From: an uncultured Porphyromonadaceae bacterium
GTDB lineage: Bacteria > Bacteroidota > Bacteroidia > Bacteroidales > Muribaculaceae
NCBI GenBank assembly: GCA_900540205.1
Contig: UQER01000013.1
Location: 1 to 64,000 of the forward strand
Direction of reading: 5' to 3'
Length of the DNA stretch: 64,000 bases
A model generated the notes under the pieces. The model saw nothing but the letters and a program-made list of their open reading frames with translations, was not told the DNA's origin and ran no database searches. This document shows positions 1 through 9,044 of the stretch, piece after piece. The stretch's first letter is position 1, and every line of letters starts with the position of its first letter. A program made the translations under genes and the position numbers.

Positions 1-47
1 CGTTAAATGTTTATTCATCAAACGGTTAGACGAAACCGTTCAGAATT

Positions 48-72
48 TAAAATAATTTCGACCAGTTACTTA
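48..72 (+). repeat. Dispersed 25-bp intergenic repeat, copy A
   Basis: A 25-base stretch (TAAAATAATTT followed by CGAC and a TTACTTA end) matches 45851-45875 at 22 of 25 positions by eye. This copy lies downstream of the leftward operon and the other lies upstream of the GH3 gene. The function is unknown. A shorter match to the right half lies at 55827-55839. Confidence 0.45.
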
Positions 73-109
73 TGATGAAACGGTGAGCGGAACTTGAGTT
101 TTAGCCGTG

Positions 110-200
110 ACGACCCGGGCGTGACAAGAGCTGAGCGTAATGCGAATATAAAACTGTGGCTCGGCGTCAGTGTTCCGCCGGGCTTACGCGCCCGGGTCGT
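110..200. repeat. 12-bp inverted repeat beyond the leftward operon
   Basis: ACGACCCGGGCG at 110-121 is perfectly repeated in inverse orientation at 189-200, around a 67-base interval, and is followed by TTTT. It lies past the 3' end of the SusC/SusD operon. It may be a REP-like element or part of a terminator. The rest of 1-278 shows no gene that I recognise. Confidence 0.4.
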
Positions 201-278
201 TTTGGCTATCCTAATCTAAATCACCTGTTTCGTTTTGACATTTTGGATTGTTGTTGAGGTCGGTTGACCGTGTCGTTG

Positions 279-1298
279 TTATTCGGCGGTTGCCTTGATT
301 ACGAGGGTGAGGCACTTCTGCGGTTCACGTTTCGACACAAGCTGCATTGTGGTGGTGAACACAGTGCCGGGTTCGATGCCGGGTGCGCGTCCCACCATGA
401 AGCCTACGCCTTCGGGACCTACGTAGCCGTTCTCATCCTGTGTCATTGCTTCCACGAAGAACGAGAAGCCGTCGGCGCCCCATGTGCAGATCTGACCTGC
501 AGCGTTGAGCCAGTAGCCCATGCCGTTGGCGGTGTAGCCGCTGGTGCGTTCGCCGTTGTCGTTGATGACATAGAGGTCGTAGAGAGCCTTGCCGTTGGGA
601 TCGATGGCCTCGGCGAAGCCGTCGAGCGATTTCAGGCCGAGTGCGAACTCGAGGTTGGGCATGATGTCGGCGAACAGCAGTTCGAAGCCGTTGTAGTCGC
701 CTGCAGGCATGATGCCTTCAACTTCGCAGAGCGAGAGGTCGCTCACGGTGATGCGCTGCTGGAAACGCACGTTGACGGGCAGTGCCGAATTGTCGGTGCG
801 TGCGATGCCGAATGTCACGGGAATCATCGCGCCGCCGGGGGCGTTGGGTGTCAGCGCAAAGCCTACGGTGCGGCTGGCTGCGTCGAATTTCACTTTGGCT
901 GCGGCGTTTTCAGGCGCGCAGCAGATACCGGTCTGCGACACATACCAGATGCCGTCGGCATCGGCCGGGGTCTTGTCCCACAGGCGGCGTGCGTTGTTGA
1001 CCATCAGGAAGCGGTAGGTGCCGTTGCCGATACCGGCGAACACCTCGTCGATTGTGGCGCCCAGCTGGCTCTCGATGTTGCTCTTGGCATTGTTGAGGTC
1101 CATGTACACCCAGTCGGTGTTGCCCTGCTTCAGAGTCACTGCATCCGTATAGTTCGATGCGTCGGAGCCTTTGAGGGGCGGATTGTCGAATTCGCCATAT
1201 TCGTGAGGCGCTGTGGCCTCGGTGTAGTCCTCCTCGCATGAGGGGAACATCACCAGCCCTATTGCGGCGAAAAGCGGAATGAATATCTTGAGTTTCAT
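279..1298 (-). CDS. DUF4859-type secreted lipoprotein of the SusC/SusD operon
   Basis: This 339-residue protein begins with a lipoprotein signal peptide; the lipobox cysteine follows FPS near residue 21. The C-terminal third (a GYWLNAAGQICTWG stretch, then a VGRAPG motif) resembles the DUF4859 domain of Bacteroidetes glycan-utilisation lipoproteins; this was recognised by eye. It sits 25 bp downstream of susD on the same strand, the usual place for a surface glycan-binding protein or accessory lipoprotein. A role in binding the locus substrate at the cell surface is inference from position. No catalytic motif is evident. The last codons lie just before an intergenic stretch with an inverted repeat. 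Confidence 0.7.
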   Translation of the reverse strand: MKLKIFIPLFAAIGLVMFPSCEEDYTEATAPHEYGEFDNPPLKGSDASNYTDAVTLKQGNTDWVYMDLNNAKSNIESQLGATIDEVFAGIGNGTYRFLMVNNARRLWDKTPADADGIWYVSQTGICCAPENAAAKVKFDAASRTVGFALTPNAPGGAMIPVTFGIARTDNSALPVNVRFQQRITVSDLSLCEVEGIMPAGDYNGFELLFADIMPNLEFALGLKSLDGFAEAIDPNGKALYDLYVINDNGERTSGYTANGMGYWLNAAGQICTWGADGFSFFVEAMTQDENGYVGPEGVGFMVGRAPGIEPGTVFTTTMQLVSKREPQKCLTLVIKATAE

Positions 1299-1323
1299 TG
1301 TATTTCCGGTTTAAGGGATGCTG

Positions 1324-3009
1324 TTAATAAGGATTCTGTTTGAGGTTGGGGTTGGCCTGGAGGTTGTCCTGGAAAATCGGCATGAGGTCGCATTTGCGTG
1401 TGCCCACAGCCTTTTTGCTGAACCAGGATTTACCGTTGTACACGTTGTTGCCGTTGGTCATCTCGAAGCGGATGAGGTCCTGACGGCGGTGATGTTCGTA
1501 GACGAACTCCCAAGCCAGATCGTCGAGCAAACCGCCCAGGATGATGTCGGCACCACCCTCGTGTGTCTCGTTGTTGACGATGTTGACAAGGTCGCCGTTG
1601 GCGTCGATGTCACCTTCGATGTCGCGGCGGCCGTAGTCGTAGACCGAACCGCCCTTGAGCTGTGCCACTGTGCGCACGGCCTTCTCGGGATTGTTCTTGA
1701 ACGCGCGCTGGCGCACTTCGGTGACGAGGTCGGCTGCCACCTGCTCGTCCTCACCCTTGTAGCTGCCCAGGCGGAGCAGACACTCGGCCTTGATGAACAT
1801 GGCGTCGGCCAGACGGAAGAAGGGCACATCGTTGTTGGCGCAGTTGATTTTGCCTGCCACCATCTCGAACTTGTTCATGCGGGCACCCTGATAGGTGGAG
1901 CAGCCGGGACGGTCAATCGAGTAGCAGTCGATAGTGAAGTCGCAGAGCTGACCGTTCACGTAGAGGGGGTTGCCCTTGGTGTCGGTCTGCGGACCCCAGC
2001 GCCATGTGTCGGTCTTGCGGGTGTCGGCGGGATCGTAGGTCTCCATGAACTGGGGGATTGCGCACGAGCCGTTCCATCCTTCGCGTGTCACGCCGAAGAT
2101 GGCCGATGTTCCGGCGGGATACCATTTCGAGAAGATGTTTGTTCCCGAGCCGGCGTAGGTGTAGTCGTACATGATGGCCAGAATCACCTCGTTGCTGAAG
2201 GTGTCGTTGCCGAAGGGTTCGGTGTAGTTGGCGGCAAGGCTGTACTTGCGGTCGTTGATCACCTCGTTTACCTCGTCGCAGGCCAGTTCGTAGTAGTGCA
2301 TGTCGGAGCTTGCGTTCTTGTCAATCCACGCATTGTGGTTCAGATACATCTTGGCCAGGAGCATGCATGCGCCGTAGTAGTTGATCTGTCCGAATTCAAC
2401 CTCTTTCGACAGGTGCGGCTTGGCCTCCTTCAGTTCTGTGACGATGAAGTTGAACGTATCCTCCGGTTTGGCCTGTTCGGGCATGTAGCCTGCGGGCACT
2501 TTCAGAGTGGTTTCCAGCGGGATGTTGCGGTAGATGTCGAACAGAACATAATAGAACAGGGCGCGGTAGGTGCGCAGTTCGGCTTTGATCTGTTCGTTCT
2601 GCGAGATGCTCTCCTCGTCGAGCAGCTGGTTGCAGGTGTTGATGCCCTGATAGCAGCTGTACCACGGACGGTAGAGGTGGTTGAGCGTTGCGTAGAATTC
2701 GTGTTTGTGCAGGGCACAGTATTGTGCGCCGAAAGCGTTGGTCTCATAGCGGAAGGGGGTCATGAGCACATCGCCGGTTTCATCGGAGATGTCCTGATAG
2801 CTTTCCCAGCCGTTATACATGTCGCGTACGCGGTCGTAGATTTTGCCGTACATCGACTGTACCTCCTCGGGCGACATTTCATAGGAACCGTCGCCGGGAA
2901 TCTCGCTGTACAGAGTCTCGTCGAGATCGGTGCAGCACACCGAACCCAGAGCCAGTGCCGCCGTCATTGCGGCTGCCGAGAATTTTGTTGTTATATTCTT
3001 GAGTTTCAT
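1324..3009 (-). CDS. SusD/RagB-family surface glycan-binding lipoprotein
   Basis: This 561-residue lipoprotein has an N-terminal hydrophobic segment ending in a Cys pair near residue 26. It shows the SusD pattern: a helical TPR-like N-terminal half (LNHLYRPWYSCYQGINTCNQLLDE, then a YRALFYY segment) and a C-terminal part with ALAxxxRLGSY-type helices and DLIRFEMT. SusD proteins form the lid over SusC at the outer membrane and deliver oligosaccharide to it. The gene starts 12 bp after the end of the SusC gene, so the two are surely co-transcribed. The substrate cannot be read from SusD itself; the neighbouring GH127 enzymes point to L-arabinose-containing glycans. Confidence 0.95.
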   Translation of the reverse strand: MKLKNITTKFSAAAMTAALALGSVCCTDLDETLYSEIPGDGSYEMSPEEVQSMYGKIYDRVRDMYNGWESYQDISDETGDVLMTPFRYETNAFGAQYCALHKHEFYATLNHLYRPWYSCYQGINTCNQLLDEESISQNEQIKAELRTYRALFYYVLFDIYRNIPLETTLKVPAGYMPEQAKPEDTFNFIVTELKEAKPHLSKEVEFGQINYYGACMLLAKMYLNHNAWIDKNASSDMHYYELACDEVNEVINDRKYSLAANYTEPFGNDTFSNEVILAIMYDYTYAGSGTNIFSKWYPAGTSAIFGVTREGWNGSCAIPQFMETYDPADTRKTDTWRWGPQTDTKGNPLYVNGQLCDFTIDCYSIDRPGCSTYQGARMNKFEMVAGKINCANNDVPFFRLADAMFIKAECLLRLGSYKGEDEQVAADLVTEVRQRAFKNNPEKAVRTVAQLKGGSVYDYGRRDIEGDIDANGDLVNIVNNETHEGGADIILGGLLDDLAWEFVYEHHRRQDLIRFEMTNGNNVYNGKSWFSKKAVGTRKCDLMPIFQDNLQANPNLKQNPY

Positions 3010-3021
3010 GGATTTGATGTT

Positions 3022-6000
3022 TTAGAAGGTGAGGCTCACACCGATAGTGTAGGAACGGGTGGTGGGATATTTGTCGCGGTCGTCGATACCGGGTGTCCAG
3101 ATGTTGCCTGTGCCAAGCTCGGGGTCGATGCCTTTGTACTTGGTGATGGTGAACACGTTGTCGACCGAGAAGTATCCGCGTACGCTCTGCATCCAGCGGG
3201 TGTTCTTTAATTTGTAGGTGTAACCAAGGGTAAGGTTGCTCATCTTGAAGTAGTCACCGTTCTCGATGTAGTAGCTGTTGACCATGGCTGCCTGCTGGGG
3301 TGAGAGTGAGCGGATTCCGCCTATCACGTCGCTGGCCGAGCGCAGACGGTTGTACATGGTGTTGTTGTTCTCGAAGAACACGCGCTGCTGGTTCACGATC
3401 TTGAAGCCGAACTGGCCCATGCACTGCATGGAGAGGTCGAAGTCCTTATAGAAGAACTGGTTGCCCCATCCGATGGTCACTTTGGGGATACCGTTGCCCA
3501 CGCGCTGGTACCAGTCCTCGTCCGAACGCATGTCCTGATAGAACTCGGCTGCCATGCCGTTCTCGGGATTCTCGATGAGCCAGAGACCTGTGGCCTCAGA
3601 TACACCCACAGCCTTGAGTGTCCAGATTTCGCCGAGGGGCTTGCCCACTTCTACCTTGTGTGTCCACTGTGTCACGGGGTCGCCTGTACCAACCTGCCAG
3701 AGTACGTTTTCGGTCTGGTAGAGGTCGTTGGAGAGGCTGAGGAGTTTGTTGGCGTTGTGCTGCAGGGTGAATGTGGTGGCCCAGCGGAAATCGCGGGTCT
3801 GCACGGGGATGGCCTTGATCATCACTTCCACACCGTTGTTGCGCATCTCGCCTACGTTTGCGGTGGTGTAGGGGAAGAGGTTTGGCGGCGAAGGAACTGC
3901 ATAGTCGAAGAGCATGTCGGATGTTTTCTTGGTGTAGACATCGATGCTACCGCTGAGGCGGTCGTCGAAGAATCCGAAGTCGATACCTACGTTGAATTCG
4001 CGTGCTTTCTCCCATTTGAGGTCGGGGTTTGCGTTCGACACGGGCACGAAGCCTTTGTGCCATGCGCCGTCGCGGTAGTAGACACCTTCATTGTAGTCGT
4101 CGGAAAGTGCATAGCGAACCAGCGACATGTAGGGGGTGCCGGGAATCACACCGGTGATACCGAAGCCTGCGCGCAGTTTCAGAAGGTTCATCCATGTGAG
4201 GTCCTTGAACCACTCCTCGTTGTTGATGTTCCAGCCGAGCGATACCGAGGGGAATGCGCCCCATTTGTGGTCCTTACCGAACTTCGAGGAGCCTTCGTAG
4301 CGGATGGATGCGAGGATGTTGTAGCGGTTGTCGAAGCCGTAGCTTACGCGGGCGAACCAGCCCACAAGGGTGGATTCAGACTTTTCGCTGCCCATCCATG
4401 CCTGACCCTCCTTGAGGCGTTCGCCGGCGCCGATGTTGTGCCAGAGGAAGTAGTTGGTCTGGAAGTCGGAGTTGCTCATGCCGGCTTCTTCATATGTCTC
4501 GCGGCTCCAGCTGTAACCGGCAAGGGCGTCGAAGCGGTGCTTGCCCCATGTGTTGTTGTATTTCGAGGTGAGTTCCAGATAATTCTCACGGTACTCGTTA
4601 GAGCTGATGCTTGCGCGTCCCTTGTAGCCGTTGAGTTCGTTCTCCGGACGGGTGTCGGTGGTGTAATCACCGTAGCGGGTCATAGAGCGGTTGTTGGCGA
4701 GCATGAGGTTTGTCTGCCAGCCCTTGATAGGCTCGAAGGTGATGTTACCGGTCATACGGGTGGTTGTGGTACGGTTTTCGCCGGTCTGTTCGGCCTGCAT
4801 AGCCACGGGGTTGTAGTATTGCAGACGGTCGCCGGTGGCGTATGAACCGTCCTCGTTCCAGATGGGGGCGGTCGGGTTGCGTATCACGGCCTGACGGTAG
4901 ATGGCGGTAGCGTCGTTCACCTCATATTTGTAGTTCTCGGCCACAAGGTTGAGGTTGACTTTGAGCATGTCGTTCAGCATCCAGTGGGAGATGTCGAAGT
5001 TCATGGCAATCTTCTCGTTACCGGTTTTCTTCATCACACCTTCGGCGTGGCGGTAGCTTACAGAGCCGTAGTAGCTTGTGGACTGCGAACCGCCGGAGAT
5101 GCCCACATTGTGGTCGGTGGTCACGGCCGTGCGGCTGATGGCCTTGAGCCAGTCGGTGTCGTACCCTTCGTCGGAGAATGCGCCGATGCCTGAACGGATG
5201 TCGTCAGGTGTCATGAAGTCGGCTTTCTTGCTCCATTTGGAGAAGCTGACATAGCCGCTGTAGGTCACGGTGGCTTTCTGTTCGCGCTTACCGGTCTTGG
5301 TGGTGATGAGGATCACACCGGCAGCACCGCGCGTACCGTAGATGGCGGCTGCGGATGCATCCTTGAGCACATCGATCGATTCGATGTTCTCGGGCTGCAC
5401 GGTCTGGAGGTCGCCGGGCACACCGTCGATAAGGATGAGGGGAGCTGCGTTGCCGCTCACCGAAACGATACCGCGGAGGGAGATTTCGGCCGACGAACCG
5501 GGGTCGCCCGAAGGTTTGGTGATGGTCAGACCGGCCACTTTACCCTTGATGAGGTCGCCGGCGTTGTTGGCGTTACCCATGGTGAAGTCCTCGGATTTCA
5601 CACGTGACACAGCCGAGGTGACATCGCCTTTTTTCTGTGTGCCGTAACCGATGACCACAACGTCGGAAAGCAGTTTGGAGTCGTCTTCCATGGTGATGGT
5701 GCCCACATTGGGTCCGGTCACTGCCACCTGCATCGGCTTGAAGCCGATCGACGAGAGCAGAAGAGTCTCGCCGCGGGCGGCACGGACGGTGAATTTACCG
5801 TCGAGGTCGGTGGCCACGCCCTGTTTTGAACCTTTTACGATTACAGTCGCACCTACGAGGGGCTCGCCTTGCGAGTCGACAAGCTGACCGAAAACGGTGG
5901 CAGCCTGTTGCTGCGTGGTGGCCGCCTGTGGATCTGCATATGCGGCAGGTGAGCCGAGGCCGGCTCCAAGCCCGATGCAGGCGGCAACTCCCAGCAGATT

Positions 6001-6036
6001 TTTGCTGAAGTTGCTTAGATTTACATGCGGTTTCAT
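3022..6036 (-). CDS. SusC/RagA-family TonB-dependent outer-membrane transporter
   Basis: This 1004-residue protein has a signal peptide (about residues 1-35), a carboxypeptidase-regulatory-like domain (about 45-120: VFGQLVDSQGEPLVGATV), the TonB-box region with the SusC signature VVVIGYGTQKKGDVTSAV, a plug with the typical LIDGVPGDLQTVQPENIESIDVLKDASAAAIYGTRGAAGVILITTK pattern (only its sense is given here), and a long barrel ending in aromatic-terminated SYTIGVSLTF. It lacks the N-terminal STN domain seen in the second SusC of this window, so regulation through an anti-sigma factor is not expected. It transports oligosaccharide with the downstream SusD. The 120-bp gap to the upstream GH127 gene shows no clear promoter, so one operon from 8661 is likely. 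Confidence 0.96.
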   Translation of the reverse strand: MKPHVNLSNFSKNLLGVAACIGLGAGLGSPAAYADPQAATTQQQAATVFGQLVDSQGEPLVGATVIVKGSKQGVATDLDGKFTVRAARGETLLLSSIGFKPMQVAVTGPNVGTITMEDDSKLLSDVVVIGYGTQKKGDVTSAVSRVKSEDFTMGNANNAGDLIKGKVAGLTITKPSGDPGSSAEISLRGIVSVSGNAAPLILIDGVPGDLQTVQPENIESIDVLKDASAAAIYGTRGAAGVILITTKTGKREQKATVTYSGYVSFSKWSKKADFMTPDDIRSGIGAFSDEGYDTDWLKAISRTAVTTDHNVGISGGSQSTSYYGSVSYRHAEGVMKKTGNEKIAMNFDISHWMLNDMLKVNLNLVAENYKYEVNDATAIYRQAVIRNPTAPIWNEDGSYATGDRLQYYNPVAMQAEQTGENRTTTTRMTGNITFEPIKGWQTNLMLANNRSMTRYGDYTTDTRPENELNGYKGRASISSNEYRENYLELTSKYNNTWGKHRFDALAGYSWSRETYEEAGMSNSDFQTNYFLWHNIGAGERLKEGQAWMGSEKSESTLVGWFARVSYGFDNRYNILASIRYEGSSKFGKDHKWGAFPSVSLGWNINNEEWFKDLTWMNLLKLRAGFGITGVIPGTPYMSLVRYALSDDYNEGVYYRDGAWHKGFVPVSNANPDLKWEKAREFNVGIDFGFFDDRLSGSIDVYTKKTSDMLFDYAVPSPPNLFPYTTANVGEMRNNGVEVMIKAIPVQTRDFRWATTFTLQHNANKLLSLSNDLYQTENVLWQVGTGDPVTQWTHKVEVGKPLGEIWTLKAVGVSEATGLWLIENPENGMAAEFYQDMRSDEDWYQRVGNGIPKVTIGWGNQFFYKDFDLSMQCMGQFGFKIVNQQRVFFENNNTMYNRLRSASDVIGGIRSLSPQQAAMVNSYYIENGDYFKMSNLTLGYTYKLKNTRWMQSVRGYFSVDNVFTITKYKGIDPELGTGNIWTPGIDDRDKYPTTRSYTIGVSLTF

Positions 6037-6156
6037 GCTGAGTAATTATGGTTAAAGATTTAAGTTAGTTATTCCGTTGGTTTGTATGATTGGTCATGGA
6101 GTATATAACGCCGGCCAAAGCCGCGCTGAGGATGATGCGGTGGAGCTGGATGTCTG

Positions 6157-8628
6157 TCAGTTGACCTTCCATTCTATCACGCCGCCGCTCTGTCCCTCCT
6201 GAAGCTGGGCCATGATGCGCAGGCCGGTGGTTTCCACGGGGGTGAAGTCAATATGGTTGTAGCGGTCCTTCTCCACGCCGAAGCCCGAGGGGTTCTCAAC
6301 AGGCTGCCAGCGTCCGGCAGTGTCCTTGTACATCAGCTTCCACGAACGGGGCACGCGGTAGTTGCCGTCGTAGTGGTCGAATTCGAGCCAGTAGACATCC
6401 ACGCTGCTCACTTTCACCGGTTTGGCGAATGCATAGGCCAGACTCTCCTCTGTGCCCTGCTTGAGCCACCAGTAATGGTAGGGCTTGGAGTTGTCGGCGC
6501 TCGATTTGGGTTCCCACTGGTCGTTCACACCCCATGCATAAGTTTCCACTGATGCCGATTCCGGCGCATCCTTCTGTATGGGTGCCTGAATCATGAGTGT
6601 GGTGGCCTCGGAAGCGATAGTCGGGAGCGGGGTGGGGCGGGTGGTCTCCTTTTTCTCCGGAATCCATACGGCCATCTGATGGTTGCCGCGGTTGTTCCAT
6701 GTGGAGTAGGGGATTGCCTTGAACGGCACCTGGGTCTCGTTGCCGTCGAGGTCAACCTGCGTGGCAGTGCCGGTTATGGTCTGTACGCCGCCGAGCAGGC
6801 CGGGTTCGAACGATGTTGCCAGCTTTGCGTCGGCAGGGATGTATTTGTTGAACACCGTAGTCTCGGCCTGGTCGATGCCTTCGAGGCAGTAGACCACCGG
6901 ACCGCGCTCTATGGCGAGCTTGCCGCGGTCGTCCTCGGCGTTTTCATGGGCGCGGATGCGGCGGATGTCCATCGGGAACTCCACTTCCACCTTGTCGCCG
7001 GGTTTCCACACGCGGTTGAAGGTGGCGTAGCCGTTGCCGTGCATCGGTGTGACTGATTTGCCGTTGATTTTGAATGAGGGTTTAGCCGAAGCCGTCTCGG
7101 TGAAGGTGTAGAGGTCGGTCGGCACGGGATTCTCACCCGCCCATCCGGGCACTCTCAGACGCAATGCCCACTGCATCTCTTTTTCCGGTTCGACGGTGAA
7201 TGTGATTTTGCCGTCCCAGGGATAGTTCGTCTCCTGACGCAGGGTCACCGTGTTGTCGGCGGTCTCGATGTTGGCATCGCTTTGGGCGAACAGGTTGACG
7301 AGGATATCGTTGGCCTGGGTGGCATACATATAGAGGGGAACGGAGGCCATGAAGCGGGTCACGTTGCCCGGGCAGCATGCGCATCCGAACCAGGGGGCGC
7401 GTTCATGCTGTCCCATGGATTCCAGGGGATTGTCGTAGAAAAAGCGGTCGCCCGAGAGCGATACGCCTGAAATCACGCCGTTGTAGAGGGCGCGTTCCAC
7501 CACGTCGGCATATTTGGAATCGCCTGTGGCGAGGAACATTCGGTGGTTCCAGTACACGTTGGCGATTGCCGCGCAGGTCTCGCAATAGGCAGTGTGGTTG
7601 TGAAGCTCGTAGTTCGGGCCGAAACCTTCGCCCTGCGGACGCGAGCCGATTCCGCCGGTGATGAACAGCTTCTTCGAGGCCATGTTGTTCCAGATGCGGC
7701 TGAGGGCGTTGAAGTATGCGGAATCGTTGGTGAGTGATGCCACATCGGCTACACCGCTGTAGAGGTAGCCGGCACGCACGGCGTGACCCACAATCTCATC
7801 CTGCTCCAGAATGGGCTTGTGGTCCTGCGAGTATTCGCTCAGGCGGTGGCCGTCGGTGCCACGGCCTGTCTCCTCAACGAAATATTTTGCCGTGTTGAGA
7901 TATTTTTCGTTGCCTGTGAGCTTATAGAGCTTGGCCAGGGCCATCTCCACGATGGGATGACCGGAGGGCACGTGTTTCTGTTTCTCGCCAGGACCGAACA
8001 CCTCGCATACGAGGTCGGCGTTTTTCAGCGCCACGTCAAGGAAGTTGCGTTTGCCGGTGGCAAGGTGATGGGCCACGGCAGCCTCATACATGTGGCCGCT
8101 GTTGTAGAGTTCGTGGCTGTTGAGCTTTTCCCAGCGGTGTGTGCCCCACCAGCCCGACAGACGGGTGCATTTGTTGGTGACGCAGGTGGTGAGATAGCCG
8201 TCGGGTTCCTGTGCTGCGGCAATCAGCCCTATCACACTGTCAAGATAGGCGTCGAGCTGCGGGTCATATTTCACGGCCAGCGAATAGCTCGCACCCTCGA
8301 TTACCTTGTAGGGGTCGGTATCGTCGAATGAAAAATCGCCGCGGTGTTCACCCTTTTTCAGCCCTCCGGCAATGGCGAAGTTGTCGAAGCGGCCGTTTTT
8401 CTCGCATTCGCGGAATGCGGAGGGAATGGATACGGTGCGGTTGGTTTCGATACGCGGAGCCCAGAAAGAGTCGGTGAAATGAACCTGAGTGAAGGGCACC
8501 TCTTTTATGGGTGCATCGGGTGCAGTGTAGGCTTCTGCATTGGTGCATCCCGACAAACACGCCGAAGCGCATGCCGATGCAATGGCGGCGCCGGCCAGGG
8601 CGAGTTGCAGATGGTGGAAATTTTTCAT
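6157..8628 (-). CDS. GH127-family (DUF1680) beta-L-arabinofuranosidase-type lipoprotein
   Basis: This 823-residue protein has a lipobox (LSGC, Cys28), so it is probably lipid-anchored. The (alpha/alpha)6 catalytic part spans about residues 45-450 and includes the zinc/cysteine site of the family: Glu350 and Cys352 in YCETC, and Cys418-Cys419 in CACCPGN. In GH127 a zinc-bound cysteine is the nucleophile and the usual substrate is beta-L-Araf, as on hydroxyproline-rich plant proteins or pectin side chains. Beta-sandwich domains follow, with a C-terminal module from about residue 690. It leads the leftward operon behind the promoter at 8661-8691. GH146 has the same fold and would be the main alternative. 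Confidence 0.9.
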   Translation of the reverse strand: MKNFHHLQLALAGAAIASACASACLSGCTNAEAYTAPDAPIKEVPFTQVHFTDSFWAPRIETNRTVSIPSAFRECEKNGRFDNFAIAGGLKKGEHRGDFSFDDTDPYKVIEGASYSLAVKYDPQLDAYLDSVIGLIAAAQEPDGYLTTCVTNKCTRLSGWWGTHRWEKLNSHELYNSGHMYEAAVAHHLATGKRNFLDVALKNADLVCEVFGPGEKQKHVPSGHPIVEMALAKLYKLTGNEKYLNTAKYFVEETGRGTDGHRLSEYSQDHKPILEQDEIVGHAVRAGYLYSGVADVASLTNDSAYFNALSRIWNNMASKKLFITGGIGSRPQGEGFGPNYELHNHTAYCETCAAIANVYWNHRMFLATGDSKYADVVERALYNGVISGVSLSGDRFFYDNPLESMGQHERAPWFGCACCPGNVTRFMASVPLYMYATQANDILVNLFAQSDANIETADNTVTLRQETNYPWDGKITFTVEPEKEMQWALRLRVPGWAGENPVPTDLYTFTETASAKPSFKINGKSVTPMHGNGYATFNRVWKPGDKVEVEFPMDIRRIRAHENAEDDRGKLAIERGPVVYCLEGIDQAETTVFNKYIPADAKLATSFEPGLLGGVQTITGTATQVDLDGNETQVPFKAIPYSTWNNRGNHQMAVWIPEKKETTRPTPLPTIASEATTLMIQAPIQKDAPESASVETYAWGVNDQWEPKSSADNSKPYHYWWLKQGTEESLAYAFAKPVKVSSVDVYWLEFDHYDGNYRVPRSWKLMYKDTAGRWQPVENPSGFGVEKDRYNHIDFTPVETTGLRIMAQLQEGQSGGVIEWKVN

Positions 8629-8660
8629 CAGTCGGGTGGGTATGGTTTATTATTTAAGGT

Positions 8661-8691
8661 AAAAGATATTATTTCCGTTTCTGGTTGCAAA
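8661..8691 (-). promoter_or_regulatory. Bacteroidetes-type promoter of the GH127-SusC-SusD operon
   Basis: On the minus strand TTTG (8688-8691) is followed after exactly 19 bases by TATCTTTT (8661-8668), a one-mismatch copy of the TAnnTTTG -7 element. Spacing fits the Bacteroidetes consensus. It lies 33 bp upstream of the GH127 start codon. Confidence 0.6.
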
Positions 8692-8786
8692 CATTTGTCG
8701 GCGCCGGCAAGCCGGGCATGGCAGAATGATTGATTTATATCCTGACGCGGCCTGTGCTATATAGAGCAGATTGTGTAATAAGTAAT

Positions 8787-8804
8787 GCCGCCCCGGAGGG
8801 CGGC
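8787..8804. other. GC-rich hairpin in the divergent promoter region
   Basis: GCCGCCC and GGGCGGC pair around a CGGA loop. No U-tract follows on either side, so it is not a normal terminator. It sits between the two divergent promoters in the 416-bp gap 8629-9044. A regulatory role is a guess. Confidence 0.35.
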
Positions 8805-8988
8805 GAAACTCCACTTTATTACAGGTTCGCTTTCATGATGTTGCAAAGTTAATTGCTGAGAACGGCCGGTGGTATAAAAATTGTTCAATTTTAATAACAA
8901 AATTTTCCAGATGTTAATTCTGCCGCCGATTTAACCGATTTTTTTATTGATTTGGACGCGATTGCTATCGGCTTCATGCTTTTTCAGT

Positions 8989-8996
8989 TAATTTTG
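8989..8996 (+). promoter_or_regulatory. Candidate -7 element for the rightward operon
   Basis: TAATTTTG fits TAnnTTTG and lies 48 bp before the ATG at 9045. No TTTG occurs at the ideal upstream distance, so it may need an activator. A nearly identical context (AG, T-rich, TAATTTTGCA) recurs before the GH43 gene at 12657. Confidence 0.4.
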
Positions 8997-9044
8997 CAGC
9001 GTGCCATTCCAAATGGGGGCGCATCACCTCTAAATCTTCACTCC

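Noticed and set aside
1318..3210. 630-codon open frame on the plus strand opposite susD
   Set aside because: It mirrors the SusD gene in GC-rich DNA, has no signal peptide or recognisable domain, and crosses into the SusC gene.
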